A stretch of 64,000 nucleotides of DNA from Macrostomum hystrix (lineage: Eukaryota > Platyhelminthes > Macrostomidae), in NCBI GenBank assembly GCA_950097015.1, contig CATNEN010000007.1, forward strand, positions 6,748,001-6,812,000, in the 5' to 3' direction. The stretch's first letter is position 1, and each line of letters begins with the position of its first letter. Shown here one piece after another: positions 11,186 to 22,730 of this stretch. The notes beneath the pieces are model-generated. The model searched no databases and was not told the origin of the DNA. It saw only the letters and a program-made list of their open reading frames with translations. A program made the translations under genes and the position numbers.

Positions 11186-11720
11186 TTGCTGCTGGTGGGA
11201 ATTACTGCTCTGCTGCTGGGGGGGAATTACTGCTCTGCTGCTGGGGGGATTACTGCTCTGCTGCTGGGGGGGAATTACTGCTCTGCTGCTGGGGGGGGGA
11301 ATTACTGCTCTGCTGCTGGGGAGGAATTACTGCTCTGCTGCTGGGGGGAATTACTGCTCTGCTGCTGGGGGGGAATTACTGCTTTGCTGCTGGGGGGGAA
11401 GACTGCTCTGCTGCTGGGGGAATTACTGCTCTGCTGCTGGGGGGGAATTACTGCTTTGCTGCTGGGGGGGATTACTGCTCTGCTGCTGGGGGAATTACTG
11501 CTTTGCTGCTGGGGGGGGGGGATTACTGCTCTGCTGCTGGGGGAATTACTGCTTTGCTGCTGGGGGGGATTACTGCTCTGCTGCTGGGGGAATTACTGCT
11601 CTAGCTGCTGCTGGGGGGGAATTACTGCTTTGCTGCTGGGGGGGGATTACTGCTCTGCTGCTGGGGGAATTACCGCTTTGCTGCTGGGGGGGAATTACTT
11701 CTCTGCAGCTGGGGAGACAC
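11186..11720. repeat. G-run minisatellite (~24-27 bp)
   Basis: Roughly 22 units of attactgctctgctgctggg followed by a G run of 4 to 10 bases. Unit length varies mainly through the G run, so all three forward frames are open for long stretches. The dense G runs give strong G-quadruplex potential on the plus strand. Confidence 0.9.
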
Positions 11721-11990
11721 TGGTTTTTTACTGCTGAGGGGATAGTTTTGACATGTACTTAAGTAGCATTAAGCTGAGTTGTATCAAACGTAAGTTACTT
11801 GTGTAATTTTGCCCCGATGGGGCTCTTGGTGTACAGACTGAATGTCTCAGACAGACTATTTTTGTATTTAGTGAGAATTCAAATTTTCGTTGAATCGCAA
11901 TCACATACGAGTGTATATTTGCAATCAGGGAAATTAATACTGACGACATGAGTTTTCATTTTTGTTTGCTTTCAGGTTTATTTTGTCCTT
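11721..11990. other. spacer
   Basis: No gene seen. It contains a short imperfect hairpin gccccgatggggc at 11812-11824, reminiscent of the element hairpin. Confidence 0.3.
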
Positions 11991-12240
11991 CTGCATTACA
12001 CAATATTTTTGTTTGAACAGTAGTGCCCCCCAAAGGGGGGCTTAGTGTGCTAGTCTTATATACTAAAAATGAAATGCTTGGTTACTTGCTTGTAATTGAT
12101 TTTCTCCCGAACGGCTCAACCGATTTTCACCATTTCTTCACCAAAAGATGCCAAATATGGGGACACATATACACGTATTTTTATTAAGCTTAACTTTATT
12201 GCTAAGGGGATTAAATATTCGAAAAACATGATTTTTGCAC
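11991..12240 (+). mobile_element. hairpin element, truncated copy C
   Basis: Shares with copy B the stretch before the hairpin (cacaatatttttgtttgaac), the hairpin gccccccaaaggggggc at about 12027, and the conserved gctagtcttatatactaaaa and gaacggctcaaccgattttc blocks. It ends near ttcgaaaaacatg without the minisatellite. Confidence 0.7.
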
Positions 12241-12645
12241 ATTTTTTCAAAGGTCAAACCATCTTGGCCTATTGAGAATTTTACTCACTGCCACTGAATT
12301 AGAATTGCATCGTCAAATTGCGCAACAACCCCTAGCTGATTCAATTTGAAGCCTGCACTCTGGAGACAAATTGGAAATAAATGTACACAACCAACCGCGA
12401 GACTGAGTGTACTCTATTTTCTTACTTCATTGTACAAAGCCAGAACTTTGAGAATTCATTTTATAAAGAGATTTTTGCACTCATTAACCAACAGTCGAAA
12501 TAGCCGATGTGTAGGCACTAGGAATAGGTTAGGCTAGGATAGGGTTCGATTCTGCACTGCGTCAAAACATTTAGACTAATAGCCAGGCAGTAGTGATTAA
12601 AGATTATTTAAATTTATTTTCTTCATTTCGTAAATAAAATATCAT
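12241..12645. other. spacer
   Basis: No gene recognised. The short open frame here has no conserved feature. Confidence 0.3.
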
Positions 12646-13128
12646 AAATCATAGCAAACCTGTGTCTGAATCATGGCTAAATCAGACTTTGAATCATGGC
12701 TAAACCAGAGTTTGAATCATGGCTAAATCAGAGCTGAGTCATAGCTAAACCAAAGTCTGAATCATGGCTAAACCAGAGTTTGAATCATGGCTAAACCAGA
12801 GCTGAGTCATAGCTAAACCAAAGTCTGAATCATGGCTAAACCAGAGTTTGAATCATGGCTAAACTAGAGTTTCAATCATGGCTAAACCAGAGTCTGAATC
12901 ATGGCTAAACCAGCGTCTCAATCATGGCTAAACCAGAGTCTGAATCATAGCTAAACCAGAGTTTGAATCATGGCTAAACTAGAGTCTGAATTCATGGCTA
13001 AACCAGAGTTTGAATCATGGCAAAAACAGCGTCTGAATCATGGCTAAACCAGAGTTGGAATCATGGCTAAACCAGATCTTGAATCATGGCTAAAACAGAG
13101 CTTGAATCATGGCTAAACCAGAGCAAGA
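12646..13128. repeat. 23-bp tandem repeat
   Basis: About 20 copies of aatcatggctaaaccagagt ttg, some shortened (gctgagtcatagc). It ends in a small accag repeat at 13130-13145. Confidence 0.9.
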
Positions 13129-13145
13129 CCAGACCAGACCAGACC

Positions 13146-13603
13146 AAGCCACTTTCAAAAGTGGCTTGGACTTTTGAAAATGGATAGTTTCACCAAACGT
13201 AAGCCGACTGGAATACCCTAGGGATTACAGTCATTGCAAAATTGGTTTTGAATTGAATTGCAGTTCAGTAAACGTGATTCAGCATTCTGACCAAATTTTT
13301 CAACCAATCAGAATTAGAGGACACACAAACCGACCCTGTTAGTGCCAGTGAATATAATTTAAAACGCAGGCTTTCATACGGGGACTCTTACCTTCTCAGC
13401 TAGACTAAACGTAAATTAAAGTTACCTTATTTACATTTGTACTTTGCTATTGTCGTTTATTTTTCCTTCTCTCTCACTTACCATGGCTTCCTACAACGGC
13501 AACAACGAGCACAAGCGGCCGAAGCTGACGATCGAAGGTTTGCGCCTCGGCTGGATGTCAGCCGCGATTACTGGCGAAGTGTCTGGCCTAATTAGGGGTT
13601 AAC
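13146..13603 (+). other. possible promoter and short 5' exon before the non-LTR element
   Basis: A 39-codon frame opens at ATG 13484 in a favourable context (accatggcttcc) and stops at 13601-13603. It is preceded by a pyrimidine-rich leader (ttccttctctctcacttacc) resembling a 3' splice region. I do not recognise the peptide. It may be the 5' end of a host gene or a captured fragment. Confidence 0.2.
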
Positions 13604-14279
13604 AAGACTCTATAAAAGGAAGCGTTTTTGCAGTGACTTTTTATCGTTTTTCACAATTCGCCTCACACTGTGAGAAGCACGAGCAAGCTAGTCCACTTTG
13701 TTTCGTCTCGCCCCGCCCGACCACGCTCCGCTCGTTCAGTTAGGTAGCTTTCGGCGCTACGCGTCTTGAGAGTGCGCCGCTGACAAGGGTGGTCTAGATA
13801 GGCGCTTGTTGTCGCTCGCACCGGCGGGACACAATGCCTGTGTGGTATGAGTCAGACCAGGCCCACGGGCTAAGGTCTGCGATGCCTCACACCTGCAGTC
13901 GTTTTTTGAGCAGGCTTGGCAGGAAGGAGACCTGTGCCTTCGGGTGCAGGAATCCTCTCCACGTTGTCCCGTCAGCTGACCCATGGGTACACGTCCCGCG
14001 AGTGTTCAAGGCTGACCCTAGGGCAGCCGGACAGAATGGGCAACAGCGCTGGATGACCCATCCAAGGCCTCTGGCCAAACTGGGTACCTCTAGCCCTGGC
14101 TGGAGGGAAAGGTATCACCCTTCGACCTCAACAGGGTATGCGGCCAGTCCGCAGTTTTCCGTTAACCTGTGCGTGATCAGGTACCTCTACCTCTAGCCTT
14201 CGCTCAGCTTTGGGATCGCGGCTGAGTGGGTTATTCCTGCCTGTTTCTACAGGAAGCCCCTCTCCTCTTTGCAGCTAAA

Positions 14280-15741
14280 ATGGCTTCCAGCCTCAATTCT
14301 GCTCCGGCCGAGGACACCACGGTGCCCGAGGTCATACACGATGCGGCGCCCGGGCCTGGCCCTGCGACTGCCACCAAATGCCGCGCTGTCCATCTCGCGC
14401 GATGACCGGGGCGCTAAGCGCTCCACAACCTCTGTAGCGGCGAAGAGACGTAGGCGCCCGAAGGCCCACGGCAAGTCGGCTCCGTCGACCGAGAACCGGG
14501 CCCAGGCCAGGGGGGCTGAAGGGGCTCTGCCTAGGGCGGGGGCTAGGGCGGAGGGCCTTGCGCCTCCTGCCCAGGCTCCTGCACAGGGTGGGGCCCACGA
14601 CGCCCCGAGGCCAGGGTCGCGGGCCAAGTAGGTCCCGGCGCCCATCCGGCCGGCGGCTCGGCCCGAAGGAGAAGTGGAGGCGGAGGGCCCCGTGCCCACC
14701 GCCGACGCAGATCCTGAGGGTGGGGACGCTACCGGACAGGGCGGCGAACAGCTCAGCGACATCTGCCGCAACATAGACGCTATGCTGTGGCAACTCCAAT
14801 TGAAGGGCGAGCCCCTGGCGGTCGGCACAAGCGCTACCAGGGAATCGTGCTTCGTCGTCTGGCCCGGCGATGCGGAGTCAGGGCGGCGGCTCCTGGAGCT
14901 GCTGCCCACGCAGAGCTGGGCGGCTGGCCTCGATTTCCTTCGAGAGAACGAGCCACCGAAGACTAAACGACATCGTATTTTCGTCCCGGCGAAAAGTGTC
15001 GTCACCAGCGCTGAGGACCTCCGCATGGGCCTCATCGCGATGAACCGGGAGCTGCCGACAGCGGGCCTAATCGTGCACCGCACGATCCTGCGCCCCGACG
15101 GCACTGGTTTCACCGCCATTCTGGGCCTGTCCGAGCAGTGGACACGTCGTTACCCAGATGGCACTAACATCTGCATTGGTCTGTGGAAGACCAAAATCTT
15201 CGCCTTCGAGGCTGACAAAACTCGGGGTAAGACCGGGCCCACCACCGTACCTGCCACTGAAGGGTCCTAGGACCCCGAGGCTGGGACTGGGGGCAGGGCC
15301 CAGTCATCTCGCCAAAAGAGGCCAGAGCGCGCAATCGCTGGCAGCTCTGAGCGTCGCCCCGCGCGTGTCACCAAGCGCCGGGGCCTTCTCCAGCGGGCCT
15401 CCGAGGCGGTGCGAACTGCCAAGGTGACCCAGCTGCGCGCTGAGATGCGCGGTGGCCCACCGGAGCGGTCGCCGCCACCAAGGGCTACGGGGGAGGCCTC
15501 AGAGATGCCCAGCTCTATCGAGCGGGGCCCTTCGAGCGCCCCTCCCACGGCCCAGGGAGCGGTATCGGCACCGGCTGAGGGCGACTCTGGGCCTGGGCTC
15601 GGGGCCGGAGGTAGGGTTTGGGCGGCTGACCCCGTCCAGTTCGCGCCTCTGACTCGGGGCCCGGGCACGGAGGAACCCATGGCTACCGACTTCGACCCGG
15701 AGGAGGAGGATCGCCTTCTGGCTGAGTCCCCCTCCAATTAG
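14280..15741 (+). pseudogene. non-LTR ORF1 (Gag-like, DUF4780-like region), broken
   Basis: The ATG at 14280 opens a frame that stops at about 14401. The main coding frame (same frame as 14674-15270 and 15409-15741) is reached by a shift near 14350 and is cut by in-frame TAG codons at 14629 and 15268. The central globular region (15000-15220: HRIFVPAKSVVTSAEDL, LIVHRTILRPDGTGFTAILG, NICIGLWKTKIFAFE) resembles the DUF4780 family of retrotransposon ORF1 proteins. The flanking parts are Pro/Ala/Arg-rich and disordered. The role would be RNA binding in the retrotransposition particle. Confidence 0.6.
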
Positions 15742-15780
15742 ACCGCTGCCTGCATGATGATCCCCGGGATATCATGTCTG

Positions 15781-18484
15781 CAAGTTACCCAGCACTGCGT
15801 GGCAGCATCAGTCAATCTGATGCGCACGACAGAGCGCATGATGCCGGGCCTTGTACTTGTGCAGGAGCCCTGATTATCGAAAAACAAGCCAAGTAACATT
15901 CCTGCTGGCTATGACTGTTTTTGCATGGCAGACTCTGTCCGCCCTAGATCACAGATCTATGCTGCAAAAGCCTTAATTGCGTGGATGAGACCCGACCTCT
16001 CTAACTGGGACATCTGCGTCATCCAATCTGCACACATTGTGCCCAACAAGCTGACCCTCGTGGCATCCGACTACCTGGCAGGTGACGCCCCCGTGGTCAG
16101 CGATACCCTCGTCGCCCTATGCTATTTCGCCAGGGCACGAAACTCCGAGCTGCTCCTCGCGGGAGATGCAAACTCACATCACACCCACTGGGGTAGCTCA
16201 AAAATCAATGACCGCGGCGAAGAGCTCCTGGCCTTCGTTAGCGGCACGCCTCTTAACTTCTACAATGTGGGAAACACGCCCACGTTCGACAATGGGCGGT
16301 GGGCTGAAGTGCTTGACGTCACCCTGGCCTCACCTGGCATCCTCCCACGGGTGCGGGGGTGGGAGGTGTGGGAGACCGAAAGCTCGCTTTCGGACCACCG
16401 TTTCATTCGCTTCAACATCGGTACTCCCGATAAGAAGCAAAAGCCTATCTAGAGACGTTATGTCAGAAACACCGACTGGCCCACGTTCAGCCAAAAACTG
16501 CATGAGGGCCTTCGGGATTCCGACCCCTCCATGGCCATAGCAACCACGCAGGACCTGAATGGAGTGGCTGCTCTGCTGGGCGGCGCCATCACAGAGGCCT
16601 ACGAAATGGCTTGCCGGCTCAAAGCCTACAAAGGCAAAAAATCGGCCCCCTGGTGGAACCCCGAGCTCGGAGTCCTTAGACGTCGAGCTAAGGCTCTCCA
16701 GAGGAAGCTGAAAATCTCGCACGACCCCGACGACAAAGAGGCCTATACTCGCGCTATCCACGAGTTTAAGGGCCGGGTCAGAAGGGCAAAAACGGACAAG
16801 TGGCGACAATACTGCGAAGGGCTTGAGGGCTCGCGGCCCACGGCCCGCGTGGTAAAGGCGCTCACAAACGACCGCTTCTCCAAGCTCTCGTCGATCAAAA
16901 AGCCTGACGGCTCGATCACGGAGGAAACGCTCGAGCTCATGCTAGGGCATTTCTTCCCGAGTGTACCGGCGCACTTTGGCCCAGACGACCACTCGCATCG
17001 CGGTCAGAGCCTGGCTCAGTCACTCGTCACAAATGACCGCATCGTTCGCGCGGCAGTCATTCAACCCTTATAAAGCACCTGGGCCAAATGGTATCTATCC
17101 GGCCTTTCTGCATGAAGCGGTCAAAAATGGCCGCTTCCTCCATCTCCTCTGCAGACTTCTACGGGCCTGCATCGTGCTGGGCTATGTGCCAGCGCTGTGG
17201 CACGAAGCCCGGGTCGTCTTCATCCCGAAGCCCGCCAAAGGCGACTATCGCTCGGTCAAGTCTTATCGCCCGATAAGCTTGACTTCCACCTGCCTCAAGC
17301 TCATGGAAAGACTGGTGCTCTGGCGCCTTCTTACTGTAGAGCTAGGGCGGGCTACGCTCTCCCCAAACCAACACGCCTTCCGGGCGGATCGGTCCACGGA
17401 GAGCGCCTTCCACTGCATTGTGGAGACTCTCGAGAAGGCAGTGCTGGGCAGTGGTTTCGCCCTGGCTGTCTTCCTAGACATCGAGGGGGCCTTCGATAAC
17501 GTTGTTTTCGAAGCCTTTGAGGAGGCACTGGTTTCCAGGGCCACTCATCCCCACCTCGTTCGCTGGGTCATGTACATGATCCGGCATCGCCACGTGGTGG
17601 CCCACCTCGAAGGCAGGTTGCTCTCGGCACCTGTCCTGAAAGGAGGGTCCCAGGGCGGCGTCCTCACTCCACTGCTGTGGAACCTCGTCATAGATTTTGT
17701 GCCAATGAGTTGCTGAAAAGCACTCGTCCTGACCCGGTCCTGAAGGTGGGATATGCCAACGATGTGACCGCCATCTGTGCGGGCCCCTCGGCGGAAACCA
17801 CCAGGGACCTCATTCAGGGCTCTATCAACAGGGCGGTGCGCTGGGCGGACCAATGCGGGCTCCGACTCTTTGAGTTCAAGACCGTTGCGGTTATGTTTAC
17901 CAGCAGACTGCTCTGGACCATTAAGCCCCTGACACTATATGTGGAGAATATTTCCATGGATAAGCAGGTCCGATGCCTTGGTCTCATGCTAGAACATAGG
18001 CTTAACTGGACCCCGCACATCACCACAAAGACCAAGAGGGCCCTGGCCATACTGGCGCAAGTCAGGCGTGCCGTGGGCACCACTTGGGGGCTAACCCCCC
18101 AAGAACCTTTGGTGGATTTACACGGCGATCATCAGACCGTCCATTACGTACGCTGGCCTCAACTGGGCCGGTACCATGGGCATCCAGAAAAACCTGGAGG
18201 CGCTCTATAGGGTGCAGGGCAGAGCCTGTCGTATGACACTGGGCGCCCCGGACTGTTTCTGCTGCTCCGGACGTGAAAACGCCGAGCATTTCATCTGCCA
18301 CTGCCCGGCCTTCACCCGGGCTAGGCTAAAACATCTCGGGCCGGCACCGACCCTTGTCGAAGCCGGCTCGCCCGATAACATTCCACAACTCTCCCACTTC
18401 CTCCGGGATACCGGTCGAGCTGAGTTCTTCCCAGCCTATGGCGAGGAAGATCGCGCGGCGGAATCGACCGACGGACGACCCTGA
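15781..18484 (+). pseudogene. non-LTR ORF2: endonuclease-reverse transcriptase, broken
   Basis: The endonuclease starts near 15781 (VAASVNLMRT, LVLVQEP) and is cut by TGA at 15871, exactly where the family has Trp after QEP. It continues with LLLAGDANSHHTHWGSS and SLSDHRFIRF, then TAG at 16450. The RT follows with YKAPGPNGIYPAFL, SYRPISLTS, FLDIEGAFDNV and GGSQGGVLTPLLWN. Frame changes occur near 17060, 17697 and 18105. The catalytic YADD box reads YAND (about 17755), which loses one metal-binding Asp. After CRMTLG the frame jumps directly to the CFCC...HFICHC finger, so about a domain's length (RNase H-like region) is missing. Inactive. Confidence 0.8.
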
Positions 18485-18750
18485 GCGGCACCGCCTCGCT
18501 GGAGGCCGTCTGGCTGCCAGGGGTTAGCGATATGGGCGGCTTCGGCCGTCATGCGTCCGTCATGGAGGCTCCCTGCCGCTAAGTCAAGGCGCTTGTTGTC
18601 GAAGTCAGTACGTGCTCTCTCGGAGACTCCGCCGTCAGGCAGAAGGAGTGCCAACCGATAGCATCTGTCGGGGCAGTGCTGAAAGCAGAGACAACCGGAG
18701 CCTCTCGGGAAGAGTTAGGGCGCGGATTAGGCCAGTTAAGTAAAATTGTT

Positions 18751-19974
18751 ATATCCAATTTCCACAAGCCAAATTTTGCTTTTCACCGTGAGCGCGCTAT
18801 AATTGCTTTCAGTGCGAATATCCTCATTCTGTCGGTGTAACTTTTGAATCAAGTTAAGCAATTAAACTAGAGTCAAATCAATTCCAATTCTTATCTGGAG
18901 TCGGCGAGCCACAAAAAACTGACTAAATCACTCCCAATCAAAATTATTCGAGTCTTCGTGTTCGTACCGTGTTATTATTTTTTTCATTGGGAGTTTCGCC
19001 GAGCCGGAGGACGACACGCGGGTCTCATCGCTTATCTATTCCGCTTCGCTCGCTACCCCAGTCTCTACCGCTATTTATTTTTAGATTTCCCCTGCTGCTA
19101 TTGAACCGATTGGTAGAACACCAACCCCGGCGAATAGTGAATAGTCGCTAGCTTTAAATTCCTCACGCTCCAGCTAGGACATTCATTTTATTACAATATC
19201 TACTACTCCTTTCTTACTACATAATCTGCTGTATTTATAACATCTTGAAACTTATTAATTTAAGTTTTAACCATCATATGATGACTGTGTAGCTAATGGA
19301 AAATGCTTTATTAAAGCTTCAATTTCAGATACTATTTTGAAAATCTTAATGACGCCTGAATATCAGAAACTGGTGTATTTTGTATGCTTATGTTTTAAAT
19401 TGTCGCGTCTTTGCCATGCCACACTAAATTAGAACCATTTTATTCCTCTTCCATATGCAAAATGCTTGACAATTGTTGGTGTCGATTGGCAAACAAAGTA
19501 GCCTTCAATCTGGCTTACAATGCAATGTATACCCGATGATATGTAATGCATTTTGCTGAAGCGTCTGCCCAACTGACAGTGATTAGTTTTACATACTCTG
19601 TTTGCTAGTCTAAGATTTTCTTTTCCTAATTATGAACATAGATTTAATTTATATAAAGGAGCATGCAATAAGTTTCACACTGCACCCGGAATTAATTTTA
19701 TACACTTTTATTTATTTCTATGCACCAAAAAGTTAGGAAATCAGGAATCTTTAAAATACATAAAATAATGCAACAATCTGCCCTTGCTGTAAAAGGGACT
19801 GTAAAATGTTAATATAGCTACCTTGCACTATAATCAGTTATATTTTTTATTTAAAAAAACATGTAATAATTGCACTAAAAAAGCAGTTATGGGGCAGTAG
19901 GAACTGTCGATTAAGCAGGTAAAACCATCAAGCAGTAGCCAGAGACTGGTGCAACAGAGGCACTGATAACTCAC
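18751..19974. other. spacer between the LINE and the Helitron fragment
   Basis: No gene recognised. A GC-rich patch at 18985-19070 and the words tctactactcctttcttact (19199) and actcctttcttactac (10490) link it to the hairpin element family. No Rep-domain exon could be found in the part nearest the Helitron. Confidence 0.3.
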
Positions 19975-22730
19975 CAGAGCAGGAAGTGCACATGGGGAAG
20001 GCCTGAGGCGAGTTGGCACAAAATCTATGAATTTGTTAATCCAGGTTGTCAATACTGTATGAAAATCTGCTTTCACTCACCGCGCTTCTGGTACTCCAAG
20101 GAGCACACATGCGCAGCCTCCTTGCCAAAACGCTTCCTGAGCACTTCAAGCAGAGCCTTTTTCTTCAGTTCAAAGACTCGAGTCACAATGTCCGGGCGGT
20201 CCTCAGCCCGCTGACCGGGCAGCAGCTGCACGCTGATTTCCGGCCACTTCGGGTTGCACGTGGCTGTGACAAACAGGTCCGGCTTGCCGAACTTGTGCAC
20301 GTATGCCATTGCATCCTGCAGTCGCTCCATCAGGTACCTGGGTCCACCTACAAAGCTGGAAGACAGGTACACATGGGCAGGCTTACCAATCTCATTGGGG
20401 TCTCTCTCGGTGCTCCTGCCATCAGCAGCGAACAGAGCGTCTCGTAGGCCGCTGTATGTCTCGCTGCGCAAATCGTTCTGATGAGTGCGCAGGTACAGCA
20501 GCCTCTCGGACTCGATCTTGGCAGCCATGTCTACCAGGTACTGCTGGAAGAGGCGCCTGCCGTAATGCAGCACGTTGAACTGGCCACCTCTCACCATGAT
20601 TTCGCTGGCGTAGTACTTCATGGGCGTCAGCTTCCGCCCATTCGCCATCTGCAGCTCCGGGTGCCAACCGTCCTCGCCATTCGGGAACAGCAGCACGTAC
20701 TCCAGAGGGTCATAGGACCGGTGCGTCTCGGAAATGCGCTGAACTTCGCCTCCGCGCAGTCGGATCACAACGTCACGACTTTTCGGTGCGTCCTCGGAAC
20801 CACCGACAACCAGGATGCCAACCTCATTGGCAGTAGGAAGATTGTAACGCCTGGGATTGAACAGGAAATTGAATTGGTGCCGCAGGTATTTCACATAATG
20901 CAACAGATTTATCCCAGGTTTATCCCAAAGAGCAGCTCCATAACACAGCTCACTCACCGAATGTGTTCCCCAGCTGGTCTTCGGTCCGGGTGAATCACAA
21001 TTCGCGCATCTCCCAGCTCAGGGTCGCCACTGATCCGCTGAGCAGCAGCTCGCAGGCTCTGCACATAGCCGTTGCACTCGTGCAGTACAGTTTGCAGCAG
21101 CTCCAGCAGCTGCGGCTTCACCTTCTGGCTGAGGCTCAGGCGGCTTTCCAGCTCGCGGTCCATGAAGTAAACCTGCCAGCCATGCGGCACGGCTGAGGTG
21201 TCGGCAAGCAGCGGCCCCATGTTGTGATGCAGCTGGCCGCTGATGATGAAGCTGGGACTCCAGCCAGGCACCAGTCTGAGCTTCGCACCCAGAGAAGTCA
21301 GGTGCAGCACAGAGTTGTAGCTCCTGATGTTAGCCAGGAACTCTGCACTGAGCCGGTGCTGCCCCGTGTACAGATCTGCCAGGACCTCCGGCACCGAACG
21401 GGTGGGCAGCTTCACCTTGCCCTTGGCACAGCAGAAATTTCTCGTCTCCTTGGCCCACAGCAGGGCGCCGCAGTCATTACAAGCGCTGTTCATTGGGCCG
21501 CATTGGTGAGCCGGGGCTTCTGGCTTCACCGGTTCGGTATGCCTGTGAGCAGGGTTTGAGTAGGGGTTGAGCAGAGATTATAATGAGGGTGCATAAATTT
21601 CGATTCTTTGTGTCAACATGATTTGAAACTACTAAGGGAGAAAATTACTCACCTCTGCTCAGTCTGTGCTCCAGTGTCCGAACGGGAGCTTGGAGCTGGC
21701 ATTGCTCTCGGGCACTTGACTTTCTTGGCCCTCTTGGCAGGAGTTTTGCTTGCTGCCAAGCTTGGAAACTCAGCATCTGAAAGGGCTTGCAAAGGCTCTC
21801 GAAGTCTCAGTGACTCGTAATGTTCATGGCGCAAGAGCACCCGCACAATGGCATTAGGAGGATGCAGATTAGCCCTGAAATACTGCATCACATTACCATT
21901 GGCCTGGTAAATGACCAGGTCCACATTAAAACAGCGGCTCAATAACGAAGCAACTTCATCTGAAACATAAATTCCTGTTTGAAAAGAGCAATTCACAATG
22001 TCATCAGCACTCTCAGGTGCAATGAGGCCATCTGCAACCAACTGAGGCATGAGTTCTGCAACACGGCAAGACAAATCCTGCCGCAAGGAGGCTGCGTCAG
22101 TTTCCAGCGGGGTTCCACGCAGCTGATCACACACGGCATAAAAGAAGCAATTGCCATCACCAACAATGGGGATTACCTGCAACTGCTCAAAGGGTACAAT
22201 AGCTTCCGTACCTTGCTGCTGGGTGTCCGACCTAAGGGGCAATGAGTGAAAGTAAGCACAGCTCCCTTAATTGGCTTTTTAAGACAATTAATTTTAAAAA
22301 ATTATCCCATGAAAATTATCCCATTCAAGGCAATTCAGATAAAAAAACAAAAATAAAGACTTGTTTTAAAACTTTGCTATAAAACTCACCTAGAAACCAC
22401 GGCTCCACGGCGACGAATCCGATCGGCTTCCAGTCGGGCAGCCCGCTCTGCCTCAGTCTCAGCCTCTCTGCGCTGAGCGTCCCGCTGCCGCTGTTCTTCC
22501 AGTCGGGCAGCCCACTCTGCCTCAGTCTCAGCTTCTCTGCGCTGAGCATTCCGCTGCCGCTGTTCTTCCAGTCGGGCAGCCCACTCTGCCTCAGTCTCAG
22601 CCTCTCTGCGCTGAGCGTCCCGCTGCCGCTGTTCTTCCAGTCGGGCATCCCGCTCTGCCTCGGATTCTACCTGTCGCCGTCGCTTGGCATCGCGGCTCTT
22701 CTTTAAACTGCTGGCGCCGCGTCGAACCAT
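19975..22730 (-). CDS. Helitron transposase N-terminal half: coiled coil, OTU protease, Helitron-like N, start of Rep
   Basis: Five exons read leftward: 22730-22390, 22231-21653, 21542-20958, 20850-20081 and 20002-19975. All junctions are GT-AG and keep frame (2,303 nt, 767 codons). Exon 1 has ATG and an Arg/Glu-rich coiled coil made of three to four 23-residue repeats. Exon 2 is an OTU cysteine protease (VGDGNCFFYAV with the catalytic Cys; later RHEHYESL with the His). Exon 3 has CNDCGALLW...CCAKGKV. Exon 4 carries RYNLPTANEVG, SYDPLEYVLLFPNGEDGW and Rep motif FVTATCNPKWPEI. The 28-nt exon 5 encodes the HUH motif GLPHVHFLLW. No catalytic-Tyr exon or helicase follows to the left, so the element is 3'-truncated. 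OTU domains are known in Helentron/Helitron2-type elements. Confidence 0.85.
22440..22655 (-). repeat. 69-bp in-frame repeat inside the Helitron coiled coil
   Basis: Three successive ~69-bp units (ctgccgctgttcttccagtc on the plus strand starts each) encode 23-residue LEEQRQRDAQRREAETEAE-type blocks. Confidence 0.85.

Larger units (their letters stand above)
13610..18750 (+). mobile_element. decayed non-LTR (LINE) retrotransposon
   Basis: The order is a GC-rich 5' leader with a TATA-like tataaaagg at 13612, ORF1 (14280-15741), ORF2 with an APE-type endonuclease then reverse transcriptase, and a C-terminal CCHC finger, ending at 18484. The mean composition is clearly more GC-rich than the flanks. 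Family features (DANSHHTHWGS, GGSQGGVLTPLLWNLV) suggest the R1/TRAS/Jockey side of the non-LTR tree. Multiple stops and frameshifts make this copy dead. Precise ends and target duplication were not found. Confidence 0.8.

Noticed and set aside
11145-11762. Long Gly/Leu/Cys-rich frames.
   Set aside because: Products of the G-run minisatellite; all frames are open to a similar degree.
14247-15119. 290-codon minus-strand frame.
   Set aside because: Antisense shadow of the GC-rich LINE ORF1; no domain, while the plus frame shows the ORF1 signature.
20046-21559. Several plus-strand frames.
   Set aside because: Antisense to the Helitron exons, which carry clear motifs on the minus strand.
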